Positions 1 through 7,089 of a stretch of 12,522 nt of DNA are shown in pieces. The translations under genes were made by a program, and so were the position numbers. The stretch is from Methanoregulaceae archaeon UBA288 (GTDB lineage Archaea; Halobacteriota; Methanomicrobia; Methanomicrobiales; Methanospirillaceae): the NCBI GenBank assembly GCA_002495225.1, contig DAEF01000209.1, forward strand, positions 1 through 12,522, written 5' to 3'. How positions within the stretch are numbered: position 1 is the stretch's first letter; the number at the start of each line of letters is the position of its first letter. The notes under the pieces were generated by a model, which did not search any database, had not been told where the DNA came from, and saw nothing but the letters and a program-made list of their open reading frames with translations.

Positions 1-1488
1 CTCGATGTCGACGCCGTCGTTGCGGTACGCCCCGCCCTCGTTCGCGGCCGTCGTGTCGTGGTAGGCCGTACCTTCGCCGCCCTCGTCGTAGTCCTCCATC
101 TCGATGGTGCCGGGGATCACGCTCGTGCCGACGACTGGCGGGCTGACGTCGGGGGTCGTGGCAATCGTATCGATTGTCGGGATGGTGGGTTCGCCGCTGA
201 GGCCGTTGATCGTGATCTGGTTGTTCTTCGCGTTGTAGTACCGGATCAGGGTGTCGGGATCGGCACCGCTCAGCAGGATATCGAGGGTGCAGCCGGTCAC
301 GGGCCACGGGTCGTTCGGGTGGTCTTCACGCAGCCCGAGGGAGATCGCGCCGCTGCTCTCCTTGGGGTTGTAGATCTTGAAGTTGTCGAAGACGACGCCG
401 GAGGAGCCCCACATGTAGAGGGCGTGGGTCCTCGCGTTCTTGGAGATGCAGTTGTTGAACTTCAGGTTGGTGCCGGTGCGCACCTGGAAGGCCTTGTCCG
501 AGCCGTCGTCGGTGCACTCGTTCAGGGTGATGTCCTTCGAGCCCTGCCAGAGCCAGAACCCGTTGTTCTTGCTGTTGATCGAGACGCAGTTGGTGAGGGT
601 GACGCCGCACGAGAGGTAGTACCCGGTCATGTAGAACCGGGTCGGCTCGGTGTTCCGCCAGCCGTTGTTGACGGCGACGCAGTTGCTGACCTTGCTGTTG
701 ACCTGCACCGGGATGGCCGTGTTCGGGTCGTTGCCGTTGTAGAAGTTCGGCTCGAAGTAGAACCCGGACTCCCAGCAGTCCTCGGCCCGGCAGTTGTTGA
801 CGTACAGGTCGTACAGGTCGGCCCCCTCGTGGAAGTCGAACCCGACGGCCCAGATCTTGCCCGAGCCCGCGTTGCCGCACCGGAGGGCGAGGCAGTCCTC
901 GAACCGGATGTTCCGGTTGACCCGCGGCGACTTCTGGCCGTTGAGGTTGAACCCGGTCGAACCGACGTCGATCGCCTTGCACCGGACGAACTCGATGTTC
1001 TCGCAGACGCGACCGTCTGCCCAGACGAAGAACATGCCGTTGACGGTCGGCGCGAGCTTCTTCGAGTCCTGGATCGTGACGTCGTGCACCTCCACGTTCG
1101 ACGTCGTGATCATCAGCCACCCGCGGTTCGTGATCTTGAAGTCGCTCACCGTCACTCCCGACTGGGCGATGTCCACGCGTGCCGCGTAGTCGCCGGCCAT
1201 CGAGAGGACCGTCTTGTCCGGCCCCTGTCCCCGGAAGGTGTTGCCGGACTTGACGTAGACCGTGCCCGAGGTGCGGAAGGTGCCCTCCGTCATGACCACC
1301 TCTCCGCCGCGCGCGAGCGCGGCGTTCAGCTCCGCCTGATCGCCACTGCCGTCGCAGACATATTGCGCGGAGACCTTCGAGGTTGCGCTCGCGTCGCTTG
1401 CGGCCACAATCGTCGCGGCGATGGCGGATTGCGCGAGAAGGGCGCATCCGAAAAGAAGTATAAAGAAAATTTTTCTCTTGACGTTCAT
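1..1488 (-). CDS. Secreted parallel beta-helix protein with CBM6 domain (3' end outside window)
   Basis: The reading frame from ATG at 1488 stays open to base 1, giving 496 residues without a stop. Residues 1-25 form a signal peptide (basic MNVKRK, a hydrophobic core, then QSAIAA). From about residue 45 to 420 the protein is rich in short Asn/Cys/Gly-containing turns (for example FNNCIS, LTNCVSIN, IRFEDCLAL) that recur every 20-30 residues, the pattern of right-handed parallel beta-helix (NosD/pectate-lyase-like) proteins. After a Thr/Pro linker, residues 457-496 match the beginning of a family 6 carbohydrate-binding module (EMEDYDEGGEG, AYHDTT, GGAYRNDGVDIE). It is probably an exported surface or extracellular polysaccharide-binding protein; a catalytic activity cannot be claimed. 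A GAGGGTGGT ribosome-binding site sits just before the ATG, and a TATA box lies about 40 bases upstream. GC content and codon use look less extreme than in the plus-strand operon. Confidence 0.88.
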   Translation of the reverse strand, partial: MNVKRKIFFILLFGCALLAQSAIAATIVAASDASATSKVSAQYVCDGSGDQAELNAALARGGEVVMTEGTFRTSGTVYVKSGNTFRGQGPDKTVLSMAGDYAARVDIAQSGVTVSDFKITNRGWLMITTSNVEVHDVTIQDSKKLAPTVNGMFFVWADGRVCENIEFVRCKAIDVGSTGFNLNGQKSPRVNRNIRFEDCLALRCGNAGSGKIWAVGFDFHEGADLYDLYVNNCRAEDCWESGFYFEPNFYNGNDPNTAIPVQVNSKVSNCVAVNNGWRNTEPTRFYMTGYYLSCGVTLTNCVSINSKNNGFWLWQGSKDITLNECTDDGSDKAFQVRTGTNLKFNNCISKNARTHALYMWGSSGVVFDNFKIYNPKESSGAISLGLREDHPNDPWPVTGCTLDILLSGADPDTLIRYYNAKNNQITINGLSGEPTIPTIDTIATTPDVSPPVVGTSVIPGTIEMEDYDEGGEGTAYHDTTAANEGGAYRNDGVDIE

Positions 1489-1524
1489 CGACCACCCTCT
1501 AGTGTTCATTACAAGAACCTTTGG

Positions 1525-1534
1525 TTATTTATAC
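1525..1534 (-). promoter_or_regulatory. TATA box for the beta-helix/CBM6 gene
   Basis: Read on the minus strand this is GTATAAATAA, a near-ideal archaeal TATA box in an AT-rich pocket. It is centred about 40 bases before the ATG at 1488. A transcript starting roughly 25 bases downstream would have a leader of some 15 bases that just contains the ribosome-binding site. The position fits well but no start site is measured. Confidence 0.65.
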
Positions 1535-1644
1535 ATTCTGTTTAACTCCCTGCACCAAATTGGCCCCCTTTTGCCAGAAGGAGGTTAAATATCCATCCTA
1601 TTGGAAATCAAGGCCCGTAGCGCGCCCGGCACTTCGGCACATTG

Positions 1645-1652
1645 TTTATATA
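1645..1652 (+). promoter_or_regulatory. Strong TATA-like box, plus strand
   Basis: TTTATATA is one of the best archaeal TATA sequences in the window. A start about 25 bases downstream (near 1677) would lead into the T-tract at 1724-1737, giving a transcript of about 60 bases, or, with readthrough, a leader of about 250 bases for the operon starting at 1930. Which of these occurs cannot be read from the sequence. Confidence 0.4.
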
Positions 1653-1723
1653 CTTCCTGCGACGAAGTCCCGAAACGAACCTCGTATCTTCGGCAAATCT
1701 CTCATAGGGGCGGAAATTGAAAC

Positions 1724-1737
1724 TTTTTTTGTTTTTT
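1724..1737 (+). terminator. T-tract, candidate archaeal terminator or attenuator
   Basis: Seven T, one G and six T in a row on the plus strand, within noncoding DNA. U-rich tracts of this kind end transcription in archaea without needing a hairpin. It lies downstream of the TATA box at 1645-1652 and upstream of the first operon gene, so it may end a short RNA or attenuate a long leader. It is on the wrong strand and in the wrong place to end either flanking gene. Confidence 0.4.
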
Positions 1738-1848
1738 GAACGACGTCGTTTGTCACCCGGTGTCCGAACGGGAGAAAATCCGACGTCAGGGCGCCCGATG
1801 GGCGGATTCACCGGTAAAACGGGCATACTGTTAAGTGTTGCCGCTTCG

Positions 1849-1864
1849 CCCCACCCCCGTGGGG
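1849..1864. promoter_or_regulatory. Small GC-rich dyad upstream of operon TATA element
   Basis: CCCCAC (1849-1854) and GTGGGG (1859-1864) form perfect six-base arms around a four-C loop. The dyad ends about 14 bases before the TATA-like element at 1878-1887, where an operator or activator site could sit. In GC-rich DNA such short dyads also arise by chance, so this is a weak call. Confidence 0.2.
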
Positions 1865-1877
1865 AGTCGTGGGAAGT

Positions 1878-1887
1878 CATTATATGG
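1878..1887 (+). promoter_or_regulatory. TATA-like element, candidate operon promoter
   Basis: CATTATATGG lies about 45 bases before the ATG at 1930. A start about 25 bases downstream would leave a leader of roughly 20 bases. It is weaker than the TTTATATA at 1645 but better placed for the first gene of the nine-gene operon. Confidence 0.4.
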
Positions 1888-1929
1888 GATGTTGCCGACA
1901 ATCCTGTTAACGAATATTTCGGCGGTATC

Positions 1930-2886
1930 ATGATCACGCTCACTCCCGACGAGGTCCGGGCGCGCTTCGGCCCGCTCTTCTCCGAACGCTTCCTGGTGAT
2001 GGTCGACCGTGCAGCCGGTGCTGCCGAGATCCTGGAGACCTGCCGCGCCCGCGGTCCGGTGGAATGGGACGCCATGAACCGCCGGAGGGCCGGCGGGGCG
2101 ATCGACTCCTGCACGGTCGAGGGCTCGACGCTCCGTATCCGGACCCGTCTCGGCCGGTACCCGGTCCGGTTCGGGCCGGCAGAGGCGCAGAGCGGGGGGC
2201 AGGCGCTCGAGGCGGTCGAGCTCGACGGCGACGAGGTGGTGACGAGCTGGGCCGGGATCGCCGGGGCCGGTGTCGGTATCGCCGCCTGCCTGCCGCAGGC
2301 GCCCGGCGTCACTCGCGCCGAGTACCCGGACGAGGCTGACCTGACGGTCGGGGGCGCACGGACGAACCGCGTCCGGATCTTTTCGCCTGTCTACGAGAAG
2401 GTCGTCTTCGGGATCGACGACACGGACACCGAGGCCGGCGGGGCCACCTGGGTCCTGGCCCTCCAGTGCGCGGCCGCCTGCCCGGTCGAGGACGTCCACC
2501 TGCTCGGCATGCGCCTGGTGCAGCTCAACCCGGCGGTGCCGAACAAGACCACGAACTGCGTCGGCTCGGCGCTCGTCTACGCCGTGCAGTCGGGGCGCCT
2601 GCAGGAACTCGAGGCGTACGTCGCCGGGTTCGTGAACGAGCACTCGCTCTCGCTGGATGCGGGCATCGCGGTCCGCTCAGGCATCGTTCATCCCGACGGG
2701 ACCGACGCGATGCGGCGGGTCAAGACCGAGATCCTGACCCGTGCCGAGGCCGAAGACGATGCGGAGCGGCTGAACGTGCGGTTCATCGATCAGAACCGGG
2801 GCAAGGGAAGGATCGGCGCGCTCGGTGCGCTGCTCTGGGCCGACGAGGGACCCGAGGCGGCGGGGCTCTATGGAGAAGATCTCTGA
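1930..2886 (+). CDS. Methanogenesis marker protein 11-like protein (TiaS-related), paralogue A
   Basis: A 318-residue protein related to the N-terminal kinase-like part of TiaS (tRNA-Ile2 agmatinylcytidine synthetase) and to the methanogen-only marker protein 11 family. Residues 160-174 read FGIDDTDTEAGGATW, an acidic DDTD motif followed by a Gly/Thr turn; residues 198-212 (QLNPAVPNKTTNCVG) correspond to the TiaS segment around LNPN-PWKTRGN. The C-terminal region holds RGKGRIGALGA. No anticodon-binding OB-fold or zinc region of full TiaS is present, so tRNA modification is not implied. ATG 1930 is chosen because conserved-looking sequence begins there; the in-frame extension back to 1717 crosses AT-rich promoter-like DNA. 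Its ribosome site is weak (GGCGGT). It is the first gene of the operon and its 3' end overlaps the next gene by 17 bases. The substrate is unknown; ATP-dependent phosphorylation or ligation is an inference. Confidence 0.8.
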   Translation: MITLTPDEVRARFGPLFSERFLVMVDRAAGAAEILETCRARGPVEWDAMNRRRAGGAIDSCTVEGSTLRIRTRLGRYPVRFGPAEAQSGGQALEAVELDGDEVVTSWAGIAGAGVGIAACLPQAPGVTRAEYPDEADLTVGGARTNRVRIFSPVYEKVVFGIDDTDTEAGGATWVLALQCAAACPVEDVHLLGMRLVQLNPAVPNKTTNCVGSALVYAVQSGRLQELEAYVAGFVNEHSLSLDAGIAVRSGIVHPDGTDAMRRVKTEILTRAEAEDDAERLNVRFIDQNRGKGRIGALGALLWADEGPEAAGLYGEDL

Positions 2887-3763
2887 TCCATATACTGTTC
2901 CATACCGCCGGCTCGTGGCAGTCGCCGGCGACGGGCCCGACGAGGTCGAACTCGTCGAGTTCTACGACTGCATCGGCGGCGCGATGTGGTCCCGCCACCA
3001 TTACCGGCAGAGCCCGCTCGTCCGCGACGCCCGCTGCGTCGGCCCGAGCATGCGCTATCTCCTCTCCGAGGGGACGGTCGACCTGGCGCTCGAGGGCTCG
3101 CGCTTTCCGGCCGGCATCGCCGGGGTCGAACGGTGCGGCGACGAGCTCGCGGTCACCTACGTCGGGCTCGGCGGCGGCGGCGTCGGCGCGTCCGGATCGC
3201 GGAGCCGTGCCGGCGGGCTCGCCCGGGCAGAGGCCGATCCGTGCGGAGGCGGGAAGCGGGCCGGCGCGACGGTCTGGGTCCCGCTCCGCCGCCGGGTGCT
3301 GATCGGCGTCGACGACACCGACACCCCCGAGGCGGGGGCGACCTGGACCCTCGCCCACACCATCGCCCGGGCCGTGGAGAGCGACGACGACGTCTACCTC
3401 TCGCACACGATCGTCCAGCTCTTCCCGGTCCCGTTCCGGACCAAGAACTGCGTCGGGATCGTCGTCGAGTTCGCGTCGCGGGACCCTGGAGCGCTCGCGG
3501 CACGGTTCCAGGCCCTCCTCGAGGAGCACACGCTCTCGGGCGAGACGGGCATGGCCGTCTACACCGGGTTCGACCCGTCCCCGCTGAGACCTTTCGGGGA
3601 GCGGGTGAAGCGCGGCGAGATCGACCCCGGCGAGCTCGGACGGCTCCGGGACCCCTGCCTCGAGCTCCGCATGGCCGGGCGGGGCGCCGTGGGCGCCGTC
3701 GCCGCGATCCCGTTCTACACCGACTACGAGGAGGCGCTCGCGCTGTGGGATGGACCGGGCTGA
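2870..3763 (+). CDS. Methanogenesis marker protein 11 (TiaS-related), paralogue B
   Basis: A 297-residue paralogue of the preceding protein with the same layout. The N-terminal domain contains DCIGGAMW (residues 31-38 or so), the middle has GLGGGGVGAS, and the kinase-like core has LIGVDDTDTPEAGATW (144-159) and FRTKNCVG (189-196), matching DDTD and KT-NCVG of its neighbour and of TiaS. From memory of the family this copy is the closer match to methanogenesis marker protein 11, a protein found essentially only in methanogens and without an established function. ATG 2870 lies inside the 3' end of the upstream gene (17-base overlap), and the extension upstream of it is only the overlapped reading of that gene. 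An ATP-using reaction is likely from family; the substrate is not visible in the sequence. Operon context links it to coenzyme B synthesis. Confidence 0.82.
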   Translation: MEKISDPYTVPYRRLVAVAGDGPDEVELVEFYDCIGGAMWSRHHYRQSPLVRDARCVGPSMRYLLSEGTVDLALEGSRFPAGIAGVERCGDELAVTYVGLGGGGVGASGSRSRAGGLARAEADPCGGGKRAGATVWVPLRRRVLIGVDDTDTPEAGATWTLAHTIARAVESDDDVYLSHTIVQLFPVPFRTKNCVGIVVEFASRDPGALAARFQALLEEHTLSGETGMAVYTGFDPSPLRPFGERVKRGEIDPGELGRLRDPCLELRMAGRGAVGAVAAIPFYTDYEEALALWDGPG

Positions 3764-4713
3764 AGGCGGCGGTGCTCGCCGGGGGCGGGTGCCGGATCGA
3801 GGGCGAGCTCCCTCCGGGCGCGGTGGCCCGGTCGACGGCCGGGCCCGGCGCCGGGGGCGCCGGCGCCGTCTTCTTCTCGCACGGGAACCGGCGGGTCCGG
3901 GTACCGCTCGGGGCCGACGGGCCGGCCCTGTTGATTGTTCGCGACGACGGGAGCGCCGAGCTCTCCTGCGGCGGCGAGCGGGTAGAGGGGCGGCTCGAGC
4001 CGGTCGGCCTCCACTGTCCCCGGCAGGCCTTCATCACCGTCTCGGAGTCCTGCCTCTTCGACTGCGCCTACTGCCCCGTGCCCGGTTCCAGGGGCCCGAG
4101 GAAGACGGTCGAAGAGATCGTCGGTCTCGTCGAAAGCGTCGCCGGCTCGGTCGACGCGATCTCGCTCACGAGCGGGGTCGCCGTCTCTATCGAGGAAGAG
4201 GAGGAGTACGTCTGCCGGGTGGTCGGGGCGCTCCGGCGCTTCGGTCTCCCGATCGGGGTCTCGATCTTCCCGACCCCCGCGACCCCGGCGCGGCTTTACG
4301 CGCTCGGCGTGGCCGAAGTGAAGTTCAACCTCGAGACGGCCACGCCCGAACTCTTCGCCGCGCACTGCCCGGGCCTTCCGTATGGCACAGTCCGGGACGC
4401 CCTCGCCGCCGCGGTGCCGCTCTTCGGGCGGGGGCACGTCTTCTCGAACGTGCTCGTCGGCCTCGGCGAGACCGACGACGAGCTCGACGCCTGCGTCGAT
4501 GAGCTCGTCGCTCTCGGCGTCGTCCCCGTGCTCCGGCCGCTCACGCCGGCGGCGCGTTGCCGAAACCTTGCCCGCCCGACCCCGGAGCGGCTCGTCCGGG
4601 CCGCCCGGCACCTCTCCCGCGCGCTCGGCCGTGCCGGGCTCGACCCGTCCGGGGCCGTGAGCATGTGCGGCGCCTGCACGGGCTGCGACCTCGCGGCCTG
4701 GAGGGATTTGTGA
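3745..4713 (+). CDS. Radical SAM protein with C-terminal CxxCxxC motif
   Basis: A 322-residue radical SAM enzyme. The [4Fe-4S]/SAM motif is CLFDCAYC (Cys103, Cys107, Cys110), followed by barrel features such as VKFNLETATPELF and LVGLGETDDEL, reminiscent of the biotin/lipoyl synthase side of the superfamily. The first 90 residues are a small beta-rich domain of unknown role. Near the C-terminus, MCGACTGC places Cys308, Cys311 and Cys314 in a CxxCxxC arrangement that could hold an auxiliary iron-sulfur cluster. GTG 3745 is chosen because GGAGG (3730-3734) precedes it at good distance; it overlaps the upstream gene by 19 bases. GTG 3772 is an alternative start. The reaction is unknown; operon position suggests a step in coenzyme B synthesis or another methanogen-specific modification. 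Confidence 0.82.
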   Translation: MGWTGLKAAVLAGGGCRIEGELPPGAVARSTAGPGAGGAGAVFFSHGNRRVRVPLGADGPALLIVRDDGSAELSCGGERVEGRLEPVGLHCPRQAFITVSESCLFDCAYCPVPGSRGPRKTVEEIVGLVESVAGSVDAISLTSGVAVSIEEEEEYVCRVVGALRRFGLPIGVSIFPTPATPARLYALGVAEVKFNLETATPELFAAHCPGLPYGTVRDALAAAVPLFGRGHVFSNVLVGLGETDDELDACVDELVALGVVPVLRPLTPAARCRNLARPTPERLVRAARHLSRALGRAGLDPSGAVSMCGACTGCDLAAWRDL

Positions 4714-5981
4714 ACGCCGAGACCGCGCTCGTGGCAGCCCTCCGCGCGGCCGCCGACCACTGGTACGGCGTGCCGGGCTACCCCGTGACCGCGATCGCGG
4801 CCGGGCTCGGGGCCCGCCTGCCGGCGAACGAGAAGGTCGGGCTCGAGTACTGCCTGGGCCACTCCCTCTCGGGCCGGCGCTCGGGCCTCGTGGTCAAGCA
4901 CGTCGGCCTCAACGCCTGCGCCGACCCGCTCGTGCAGGCCACGACCCGCGGCATCTCGGCCGGGGTCGTGGTCGTGGTCGGCGACGACGTGACGGCGCGC
5001 TGGTCCGAAAACGCGCAGGACTCGCGCTACTACGGCGAGCTCGCCGAGGTCCCGGTCCTCGAGCCCGACGGCGCGACCGTCGCGGACGCGGTCGAGGAGG
5101 CCTTCGGGGTCTCGGAGGCGGCCTCCCGCGTCGCCCTGCTGCGCATCACCCCCGCGCTCCTCGAGTCGGACGCCGCCCCGGCCCCGCGCCCCCCCGCGCC
5201 GCGCCCGTCGCCCAGCCCTGCCGACGACCTGACCATGAGGGGCCGCGCCGCCCGCGCCCGCCGGGGCACCCGCGACCTCTTTAGGTGGGCCGCCGAGTCG
5301 CGCCTGAACCGGCCGGGGCGGGGCGCGGTCGGCGTCGGCGCGGCCGACGGCGACGCCCGCGTGGTCACGGTCTACCCGCCGCCGCCCGGGATCGGGACCG
5401 GTGCCGAGGTCCGCGAGCACGGGCGGCCGTTCGTCCGCGAGCACCGGGGGCTCCGGCCCCCCGCGGACCCCGGCGAGCCCGAGACCCACGCGCGCCGGGG
5501 CCGGAGGACCGTGCTCTGCGCGGACTGCCCGTTCGCCCCGGTCATCGCCCTGCTCAAGGACCGGGGCCTCGTCCCGGTCTGCGACACCGGGTGCGCGCTC
5601 CTGGCCGCCGCGCCCCCGTTCTCGCACGGCGTCGCCGGGTACGGCCTCGGCTCCTCGGTCGGGGTCGCCGCGACGAGCACGGGAGTCGCCCTGATCGGCG
5701 ACTACGCCCTCCTCCACTCGGGGATCAACGCCCTGGTCGACGTGCACGCCGGGGGCGTGCCCCTCCTCTGCGTCGTGCTCGAGAACCGGTGCCTCGCCAT
5801 GACCGGGCGGCAGCCCCACCACGGGGTCGAGCCCTACCTCGCCTGGGCCGACCCGATCGTGCTCGACGCGACCGACAGCGCGGGGCTCGCCCGCGCGATC
5901 GCCCCCCCCGACCGAACGACGACCGTCATCGTGCGGGGCGACTGCCCCGCAGGAGCCCGTTATGGAACCATGGAATGTTGA
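4710..5981 (+). CDS. IorA-like thiamine diphosphate-dependent enzyme lacking ferredoxin domain
   Basis: A 423-residue protein that follows indolepyruvate:ferredoxin oxidoreductase alpha subunit (IorA). The N-terminal pyrimidine-binding half has NEKVGLEYCLG (40-50), VKHVGLNACADPL (62-74) and SENAQDSRYYGELAEVPVLEP (99-119). A Pro/Ala/Arg-rich linker (about 150-260) follows, and then the diphosphate-binding half: LCADC (269-273, matching the CPGC of IorA), GDYALLHSGINAL (330-342) and EN (358-359) as the GD...N thiamine-diphosphate motif, and AMTGRQPHH. IorA normally continues for about 150 more residues with a two-cluster ferredoxin domain. That is absent, and no IorB partner is in the window, so simple non-oxidative decarboxylation of a 2-oxoacid seems more likely. 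GTG 4710 overlaps the preceding stop as GTGA, with GGAGG just upstream. 2-Oxosuberate is the obvious candidate substrate, by context only. Confidence 0.85.
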   Translation: MNAETALVAALRAAADHWYGVPGYPVTAIAAGLGARLPANEKVGLEYCLGHSLSGRRSGLVVKHVGLNACADPLVQATTRGISAGVVVVVGDDVTARWSENAQDSRYYGELAEVPVLEPDGATVADAVEEAFGVSEAASRVALLRITPALLESDAAPAPRPPAPRPSPSPADDLTMRGRAARARRGTRDLFRWAAESRLNRPGRGAVGVGAADGDARVVTVYPPPPGIGTGAEVREHGRPFVREHRGLRPPADPGEPETHARRGRRTVLCADCPFAPVIALLKDRGLVPVCDTGCALLAAAPPFSHGVAGYGLGSSVGVAATSTGVALIGDYALLHSGINALVDVHAGGVPLLCVVLENRCLAMTGRQPHHGVEPYLAWADPIVLDATDSAGLARAIAPPDRTTTVIVRGDCPAGARYGTMEC

Positions 5982-7089
5982 GATCTGCGACGTGACGCTC
6001 CGGGACGGCGAACAGACCCCGGGCGTCTCGTTCACGTGCGAGGAGAAGGCCGCGATCGCGACCCTCCTCGATCAGACCGGGGTCGAGGTGATCGAGGCCG
6101 GCTTCCCCGCCGTCTCGGCCTACGAGCTGCAGTGCGTCCGGGCCGTGACCGCCCTCGACCTGGACGCCCGGATCTGCTGCCTCGCCCGGGCGAAGCAGGG
6201 GGACATCGACGCCGCGATCGCCGCGGAGGTGGACATGGTCTCGATCTTCATCGCGACCTCCGAGCTCCACGTCCGGCTCAAGTTTAAGAGACCGAGGGGC
6301 GAGGTGCTCGACCAGGCCCTCCGGATGGTCGAGTACGCGCGCGACCACGGCCTTGCCGTCCGGTTCGCGGCCGAGGACGCCTCGCGGACCGAGACGGCGT
6401 TCCTGATGGAGATGTACCGCCGCGGCGCAGAGTGCGGCGCGGCCCTCGTCTCGTTCGCGGATACGGTCGGCTGCCTCCTGCCGCTCGAGATCTACGAGGT
6501 CATGCGCGAGCTCGTCGCCGCGAGCCCGGTCCCGCTCTGTGCCCACTGCCACAACGACCTGGGGTGCGCGACCGCGAACACGCTCACGGCGGCCGGTGCC
6601 GGCGCCTTCCAGCTCCACACGACCGTGAACGGGATCGGGGAGCGGGCCGGCAACGCGCGGCTCGAGGAGGTGCTCGTCGGGCTCTATCACAAGGGGGGCG
6701 TGGACCGGTACCGCCTGGACCACCTCCCGGCCCTCTCGGCCCTGGTCGCCGAGTGCTCCGGGATCCCGGTCGGCAAGACCCACCCGGTCGTCGGCGAGCA
6801 CGCGTTCGCGCACGAGTCGGGGATCCACATCGCCGCCCTGCTGCAGGACCCGGACACCTACGAGTACGTCCACCCCGCCGAGATAGGGGCCGAACGGAGG
6901 TTCGTGCTCGGCAAGCACACGGGGCGCAGGGCGCTCGAGCACGTGGTCTGCTCGCTCGGGTGCCGGCTCGACGACCGCCAGATCTCGCGGGTGCTCGAGC
7001 TGGTCAAGGAGCGGGGGGAGCAGCGAAAGTGCACCGTCACCCCCGAGGTGCTGATGGACCTGATCCGCCGGGTCCGGGAGGAGGGGTGA
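5962..7089 (+). CDS. aksA: Homocitrate synthase family 2-oxoacid chain elongation enzyme (AksA)
   Basis: AksA condenses acetyl-CoA with 2-oxoglutarate, 2-oxoadipate and 2-oxopimelate in the elongation cycle leading to 2-oxosuberate for coenzyme B. The 375-residue protein has the DmpG/LeuA-type TIM barrel with TLRDGEQTPG near the start (residues 12-21), the metal-binding AHCHNDLGCATANT (194-207), NGIGERAGNARLEE (223-236), and GKHTGR plus a short C-terminal accessory region. It lacks the long C-terminal regulatory domain of feedback-controlled isopropylmalate synthases, in line with AksA. ATG 5962 has AGGAG six bases upstream and overlaps the 3' end of the thiamine-diphosphate enzyme gene by 20 bases. 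A LeuA or citramalate synthase role is possible from sequence alone, but the adjoining aksD, aksE and aksF make AksA the best reading. Confidence 0.9.
   Translation: MEPWNVEICDVTLRDGEQTPGVSFTCEEKAAIATLLDQTGVEVIEAGFPAVSAYELQCVRAVTALDLDARICCLARAKQGDIDAAIAAEVDMVSIFIATSELHVRLKFKRPRGEVLDQALRMVEYARDHGLAVRFAAEDASRTETAFLMEMYRRGAECGAALVSFADTVGCLLPLEIYEVMRELVAASPVPLCAHCHNDLGCATANTLTAAGAGAFQLHTTVNGIGERAGNARLEEVLVGLYHKGGVDRYRLDHLPALSALVAECSGIPVGKTHPVVGEHAFAHESGIHIAALLQDPDTYEYVHPAEIGAERRFVLGKHTGRRALEHVVCSLGCRLDDRQISRVLELVKERGEQRKCTVTPEVLMDLIRRVREEG

Noticed and set aside
58..1545. Long plus-strand reading frame opposite the beta-helix gene
   Set aside because: It is the complement of a real gene in GC-rich DNA. 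It has a low-complexity Val/Asp/Arg composition, while the minus strand has a signal peptide, beta-helix repeats and a CBM6 match.
1704..1723. GGGCGGAAATTGAAAC resembles the 3' end of common CRISPR repeats (ATTGAAAC)
   Set aside because: It occurs once. There is no second copy at repeat spacing, no spacers and no cas gene in the window.
1521..1739. A 72-codon plus-strand reading frame in the intergenic region
   Set aside because: It overlaps both TATA boxes and the T-tract, has no ribosome site and its product has no protein-like features.
1717..1929. In-frame upstream extension of the first operon gene, adding 71 residues
   Set aside because: It crosses AT-rich DNA with a TATA-like element and a hairpin, has no family resemblance and has no ribosome site at its ATG. 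The conserved-looking protein begins at 1930.
2986..3744. Extension of the radical SAM frame upstream to 2986
   Set aside because: This part is an Arg-rich shadow of marker protein paralogue B. The radical SAM gene has a good ribosome site just before GTG 3745.
1930..3763. Annotating the two paralogues as TiaS tRNA-modifying enzymes
   Set aside because: They share only the kinase-like core with TiaS and lack its C-terminal tRNA-binding and zinc regions. Operon context points to a cofactor pathway.
4296..6035. Minus-strand reading frame of 579 codons opposite the radical SAM and thiamine-diphosphate genes
   Set aside because: Arg/Gly/Asp-rich low complexity without motifs. Long antisense frames are expected at this GC content.
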